A stretch of DNA of 51,731 nucleotides. Source: JAVZLQ01 sp049700035. GTDB taxonomy: Archaea; Thermoproteota; Bathyarchaeia; Bathyarchaeales; Bathycorpusculaceae. The stretch lies in assembly GCA_049700035.1 (NCBI GenBank), contig JBNAWC010000004.1:1-51731 (forward strand). Direction: 5' to 3'. The position numbers and the translations under genes are program-made. This document shows positions 49,119-51,731 of this stretch, piece by piece (the stretch's first letter is position 1; every line of letters starts with the position of its first letter). The notes under the pieces were generated by a model. The model searched no databases. It was not told the origin of the DNA and saw only the letters and a program-made list of their open reading frames with translations.

Positions 49119-50336
49119 ATGGTGAGCTTCAGCTTCACCGAGGAACAAGAGCTTTTACGTAAAGCTGTTCGTGAATGGTGCAGAAAAGAGCTTACCCTAG
49201 AAAAAATTAGGGAGATGGACAGCAAAGGAGAAATTCCAAGAGAAATAATCAAGGGATTAAGTGACCTAGGACTTTTACTCATGACAGTGCCAGAGGAACA
49301 CGGCGGAGCAAACGCAGACTGGACCACGGCATGCGTAGCGGCTGAGGAATTAGGCTACGCAGACATAAGCATAGCTGTTCCAGTGCTCTTTCTCGTCGAA
49401 AACTCGTGGGGCTTCGTAACTGATAAATACTGCAGTGAACGGGTTCGCGATGAAGTGATAAGAAAGGCTGCCAGGGGCGAAGCTTTCATAGGCATAGCCT
49501 CAACAGAAGCAAGCGGAGGCTCAGATGTTGCAGCGATAAAGACAACGGGTGTGAAGGAAGGCAACCAGTGGATTTTGAATGGAGAAAAAACCTACATAAG
49601 CGGAACCGAAGAAGCGAAAAAAATCGGCGGAGGACATTTCCTCATAGCAAGAACTGCACCGCCAACACCCGGCGCAGCACATAGGGGAATAACAGCCTTT
49701 TACCTGCCAATAGATGCTCATGGAGTAGAAGTCGGCAAGAGATTCGAGGAAATGGGTAGGATGGCAATATCCACTGGCAGCATAGCGCTGGATAACGTGA
49801 AGCTGCCAGACGATTACCGAATAGGCGAAGAGGGGAAGGGCTTTTACCTAACAATGGAGGGCTTCGACAACGCAAGACTACTAATAGGCGCAACATGTCT
49901 TGGCGCTGCCCAAAGAGCCTTGGAACTTGGAATTGAATACATAAAAGAGCGGAAAGCCTTCGGCAGTTCAATAGGCAAGTATCAAGGAATACAATTTGAC
50001 TTGGCGGAAATGTGGGCTGAACTTGAAGCGTTACGGGCGCTAGTATATAGAACAGCATGGATGAACGACGAAAAATACAAAAAGCAGCGTTTCACACCTC
50101 TAGAAGTTACAAAATACATTTCAGCAGTGAAACTAAAGGCGCCATCTTTCGCCTTTAAAGTGTTCGAACATGTAATGCTCTGGATGGGCGCATGGGGCTA
50201 CACAAAAGACTGCCCACTCGAAATGGGCTTGCGCGGCATAATGTCATACTACATAGGCGCAGAAGGCACAATGAACATTCAACGAATAGTCATAGCAAGA
50301 GAACTCTTAGGCAGAGAATACCTCTCCTACAAATAA
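49119..50336 (+). CDS. Acyl-CoA dehydrogenase
   Basis: 405 residues from ATG 49119 with AAGGTG seven nt upstream. SFTEEQELLRKAVREWC starts the N-terminal helical domain, AFIGIASTEASGGSDVAAIKTTG is the FAD/substrate block, and RKAFGSSIGKYQGIQFDLAEM the C-terminal signature. The catalytic Glu lies in YIGAEGTMNIQRIVIARELLG. It oxidises an acyl-CoA to the enoyl-CoA, passing electrons to ETF. No ETF or other beta-oxidation gene is near. The chain-length preference is unknown. Confidence 0.94.
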   Translation: MVSFSFTEEQELLRKAVREWCRKELTLEKIREMDSKGEIPREIIKGLSDLGLLLMTVPEEHGGANADWTTACVAAEELGYADISIAVPVLFLVENSWGFVTDKYCSERVRDEVIRKAARGEAFIGIASTEASGGSDVAAIKTTGVKEGNQWILNGEKTYISGTEEAKKIGGGHFLIARTAPPTPGAAHRGITAFYLPIDAHGVEVGKRFEEMGRMAISTGSIALDNVKLPDDYRIGEEGKGFYLTMEGFDNARLLIGATCLGAAQRALELGIEYIKERKAFGSSIGKYQGIQFDLAEMWAELEALRALVYRTAWMNDEKYKKQRFTPLEVTKYISAVKLKAPSFAFKVFEHVMLWMGAWGYTKDCPLEMGLRGIMSYYIGAEGTMNIQRIVIARELLGREYLSYK

Positions 50337-50380
50337 ACCTCCACACAAGTAATTCTTTCCAAACAAGCAAATCTTAGAAG

Positions 50381-50403
50381 TGCTCCGGGCGGGAACGGCG
50401 CAC
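50381..50403. repeat. 23-bp GC-rich repeat, copy 1
   Basis: TGCTCCGGGCGGGAACGGCG plus CAC. It is identical to 51068-51090. It can fold as GTGC-t-CCG-(loop)-CGG-c-GCAC, using the preceding G. Read in reverse it ends CCCGCCCGGAGCA, resembling the 3' end of a tRNA, as an integration-site remnant would. It lies 45 nt after the acyl-CoA dehydrogenase gene. Confidence 0.75.
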
Positions 50404-50499
50404 AGGTTTGCTGGTAAATACATATGCTAATCTATTTTTGAGAGTAAGAGTTAAAACGTCTGTAGAGATTTTATATTCTGGAGAGGTTGTGAAAGGTAA

Positions 50500-50700
50500 A
50501 TGACTCTCTTAACAGCTGAAGAGAAAGAACTGTTAACAAAAGCTGCCAGTTTGATGGATGAGCTATTGGAAACCATTGAAGTTATACAAGATAAGAAACT
50601 CGTCAAAGATTTAAAGATTGCCTTAAGAGAAGTTGAAGAGGGCAAAGCTAGACCATTAGATGAGCTTATAAGAGAGTTAAAACTTGAAGGCGAAATTTGA
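50500..50700 (+). CDS. Antitoxin of a type II toxin-antitoxin pair (RelB-like)
   Basis: 66 residues, mostly helical and acidic: LTAEEKELLTKAASLMDELLETIEVIQDKKLVKDLKIALREVEEGKARPLDELIRELKLE. No strong DNA-binding motif is visible in the N-terminus, but the C-terminal half (GKARPLDELIREL) is typical of small archaeal antitoxins that wrap a RelE/ParE toxin. The toxin gene overlaps its 3' end by 17 nt. Confidence 0.75.
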   Translation: MTLLTAEEKELLTKAASLMDELLETIEVIQDKKLVKDLKIALREVEEGKARPLDELIRELKLEGEI

Positions 50701-50935
50701 AATTCGATTTACACCTCGTTTTTTGAAGAGCATCAAGGCTTTGGACAGAAAAATCCAAGCGCGGATAATTCGAGAAATTAACACACTAAAGACTAACCCT
50801 TATGTTGGAAAGCCTTTACGCGGTGAATGGAAAGGTGTTTATTCCTTAAGAATAGGAGATTACCGAGTTCTTTATCAGATTAAGAAAAACGAAGTGTTCT
50901 TGCTAGTTGTAGGTCATCGTAAACGTGTCTACTAA
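50684..50935 (+). CDS. RelE/ParE-family toxin
   Basis: 83 residues from TTG 50684. FEIRFTPRFLKSIKALDRKIQARIIREINTLKTNPYVGKPLRGEWKGVYSLRIGDYRVLYQIKKNEVFLLVVGHRKRVY is the RelE/ParE fold end to end, including the GDYRVLY strand and the C-terminal HRKRVY. RelE-type toxins cut mRNA on the ribosome; ParE types poison gyrase. The C-terminal basic/Tyr residues suggest the RelE type. It overlaps the antitoxin gene in another frame, a usual sign of coupling. Confidence 0.85.
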   Translation: MKAKFEIRFTPRFLKSIKALDRKIQARIIREINTLKTNPYVGKPLRGEWKGVYSLRIGDYRVLYQIKKNEVFLLVVGHRKRVY

Positions 50936-51353
50936 ACTAATATCAAGCTTTAAATCGCATTGATGTTTTTGCCAGTAAATTCGTGTTCCAATTTTAGCCT
51001 CTTTTAGAAACTGCTCGAATTGAGCTTTTTTAACCAAAATACGCCTAAAATGCGCTCATATTTGGAATGCTCCGGGCGGGAACGGCGCACGAAATTACCA
51101 GTAAAAGAGACCGCTGTATGCTCCGCAATTATCTCAAGGAAAGGAAATATCTTGATCTATAAAAACCAAGCTTTCCTATAAAGTGAAGGATTTTCTTGTA
51201 TATCATATGTTGCTGATAGAGCAGCGGACTTTCTTGCAAAGCGAGTTGTAATAGGTTCCGAGGTTACCGCAAATGTGTACCCTGAAAAAAATTAATGAAA
51301 GAAGGAAAATTTCTCGGGAAGTTTTTTTAAGTAGGTCAGGGTTGACTTTTTGA
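50936..51353. other. Gene-poor region with repeat copy 2 and a protein remnant
   Basis: No intact gene is supported. The second 23-bp repeat lies at 51068-51090. Around 51190-51293 one frame reads CISYVADRAADFLAKRV then VIGSEVTANVYPEKN and a stop, which looks like the tail of a decayed gene. The rest is AT-rich. Confidence 0.5.
51068..51090. repeat. 23-bp GC-rich repeat, copy 2
   Basis: Identical to 50381-50403 and in the same orientation, 687 bp away. The two copies bracket the RelBE-like pair. The 15 or so bases 3' of each copy are also related (both end near GTAAA), so the unit may be longer than 23 bp. Confidence 0.75.
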
Positions 51354-51731
51354 TCTTTTATTTCAATTGTTGCGCGCGCGCGCAAAACAGCCCAGTTTGG
51401 AAATGTCCAATTTGCGGTTCAGTACGCAGACAATTTCTACATAGTCGTAATGGGCTTTGCCGGAAGCGCAGCCCGCCTATACACATGGACTGAAAAGCTC
51501 GTATGGCAAGAAACTATAGCTGGAAATGTGACGATCAATATTACAGACGAGGACGGAAAACCCGTAAACAACGCATATGTAAAAATTACTGGACCAGAAT
51601 CACATAGCGGCTACACCAATTCAGCTGGAGAGATAACCTTCTTCAATCTGGCTCCAGGAAATTACGTAGTAACAGCTTGCGCGCGCGCGCGCTTACGCAG
51701 GAGTGTGCAAACAATCGACTTAGCACTAATT
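51354..51731 (+). CDS. Surface protein fragment, partial, 5' end missing
   Basis: An open frame from just after a TGA (51351-51353) runs off the window end, with no convincing start codon before a GTA-ATG at ~51450. It reads FGNVQFAVQYADNFYIVVMGFAG..., then NVTINITDEDGKPVNNAYV and SAGEITFFNLAPGNYVVTA, a carboxypeptidase-regulatory/Ig-like beta sandwich typical of secreted or S-layer proteins. A (GC)6 tract sits at its 5' end and a (GC)7 tract inside it. The lack of a start suggests a rearranged or truncated gene. Confidence 0.6.
51372..51383. repeat. (GC)6 dinucleotide tract
   Basis: TTGCGCGCGCGCGCAA is a perfect palindrome around twelve alternating G/C bases, in AT-rich DNA. Such tracts can form Z-DNA and slip during replication. 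Confidence 0.85.
51679..51692. repeat. (GC)7 dinucleotide tract
   Basis: Fourteen alternating G/C bases preceded by CTT, about 295 bp after the first tract. It encodes CARAR-like residues right after a beta-sandwich strand. A change of one GC unit would shift the frame. Confidence 0.85.

Noticed and set aside
50381..51090. Insertion sequence carrying the toxin-antitoxin pair
   Set aside because: No transposase or recombinase is encoded between or beside the repeats.

Overview
This window looks like chromosomal DNA of an uncultivated archaeon, most probably a Bathyarchaeia-type member of the TACK/Asgard grade. That placement is my inference from gene content, since there is no rRNA gene. The archaeal evidence is family D DNA polymerase (both subunits), Orc1/Cdc6, geranylgeranylglyceryl-phosphate synthase, Sec61-beta, Elf1, Spt4, Rpo7, aIF2-gamma, eS6/eS24/eS31, GTP-dependent dephospho-CoA kinase, a fused Fae-Hps and an intron-containing tRNA-Ser. 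Promoters are TATA/BRE-like, and TTG and GTG starts are common.

Layout. 1-9.9 kb: DUF2070 membrane protein, an Sm-like protein, Sec61-beta, glyA, DUF488, a MazG-like hydrolase, a small winged-helix protein, the large PolD subunit, GGGP synthase and Elf1. 10-13.6 kb: NAD synthetase next to a separate nitrilase, an aminotransferase and an unknown gene. 13.6-19.7 kb: a replication-origin neighbourhood. A ~0.7 kb gene-free stretch carries three 26-bp ORB-like elements beside orc1/cdc6, followed by DUF99, the small PolD subunit and DUF429. 19.7-23.8 kb: AbrB-PhoU regulator, nucleoside phosphorylase, tRNA-Ser(CGA) with a 41-nt intron, a radical SAM gene broken by one in-frame TGA, an O-methyltransferase and a 59-aa membrane protein. 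23.9-26.1 kb: a fused serine-kinase/cysteine-synthase gene divergent from a Cys-rich HTH regulator, with two perfect 15-bp palindromes between them. 26.3-29.1 kb: a candidate structured leader RNA, an MgtE/SLC41-like transporter and its PhoU/TrkA-C partner. 30.5-33.2 kb: S-adenosylhomocysteine hydrolase plus an SAH/MTA deaminase. 33.3-37.4 kb: accessory genes, a doubly frameshifted DUF3795 gene, a GIY-YIG/APS-kinase fusion and pyrE. 37.5-45.4 kb: two core translation/transcription clusters. L3-L4-L23-L2-S19 stops after S19, and eS6-aIF2g-PIN-Rpo7-Spt4-DPCK-eS24-eS31 runs the other way. 45.5-47.0 kb: HTH-Fae-Hps fusion. 47.2-50.3 kb: M32 carboxypeptidase and acyl-CoA dehydrogenase. 50.4-51.7 kb: a RelBE-like toxin-antitoxin pair between two identical 23-bp GC-rich repeats, then degenerate DNA and a truncated surface-protein fragment flanked by (GC)6 and (GC)7 tracts.

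The best leads for something undescribed are (1) the leader RNA of the MgtE-like gene, with a long closing helix starting at the predicted transcription start and a competing alternative pairing, (2) the duplicated-SerK/cysteine-synthase fusion with its palindromic operators, (3) the HTH-Fae-Hps fusion, and (4) the GIY-YIG/APS-kinase fusion. All functional statements rest on sequence motifs recognised by eye; no database search was run.
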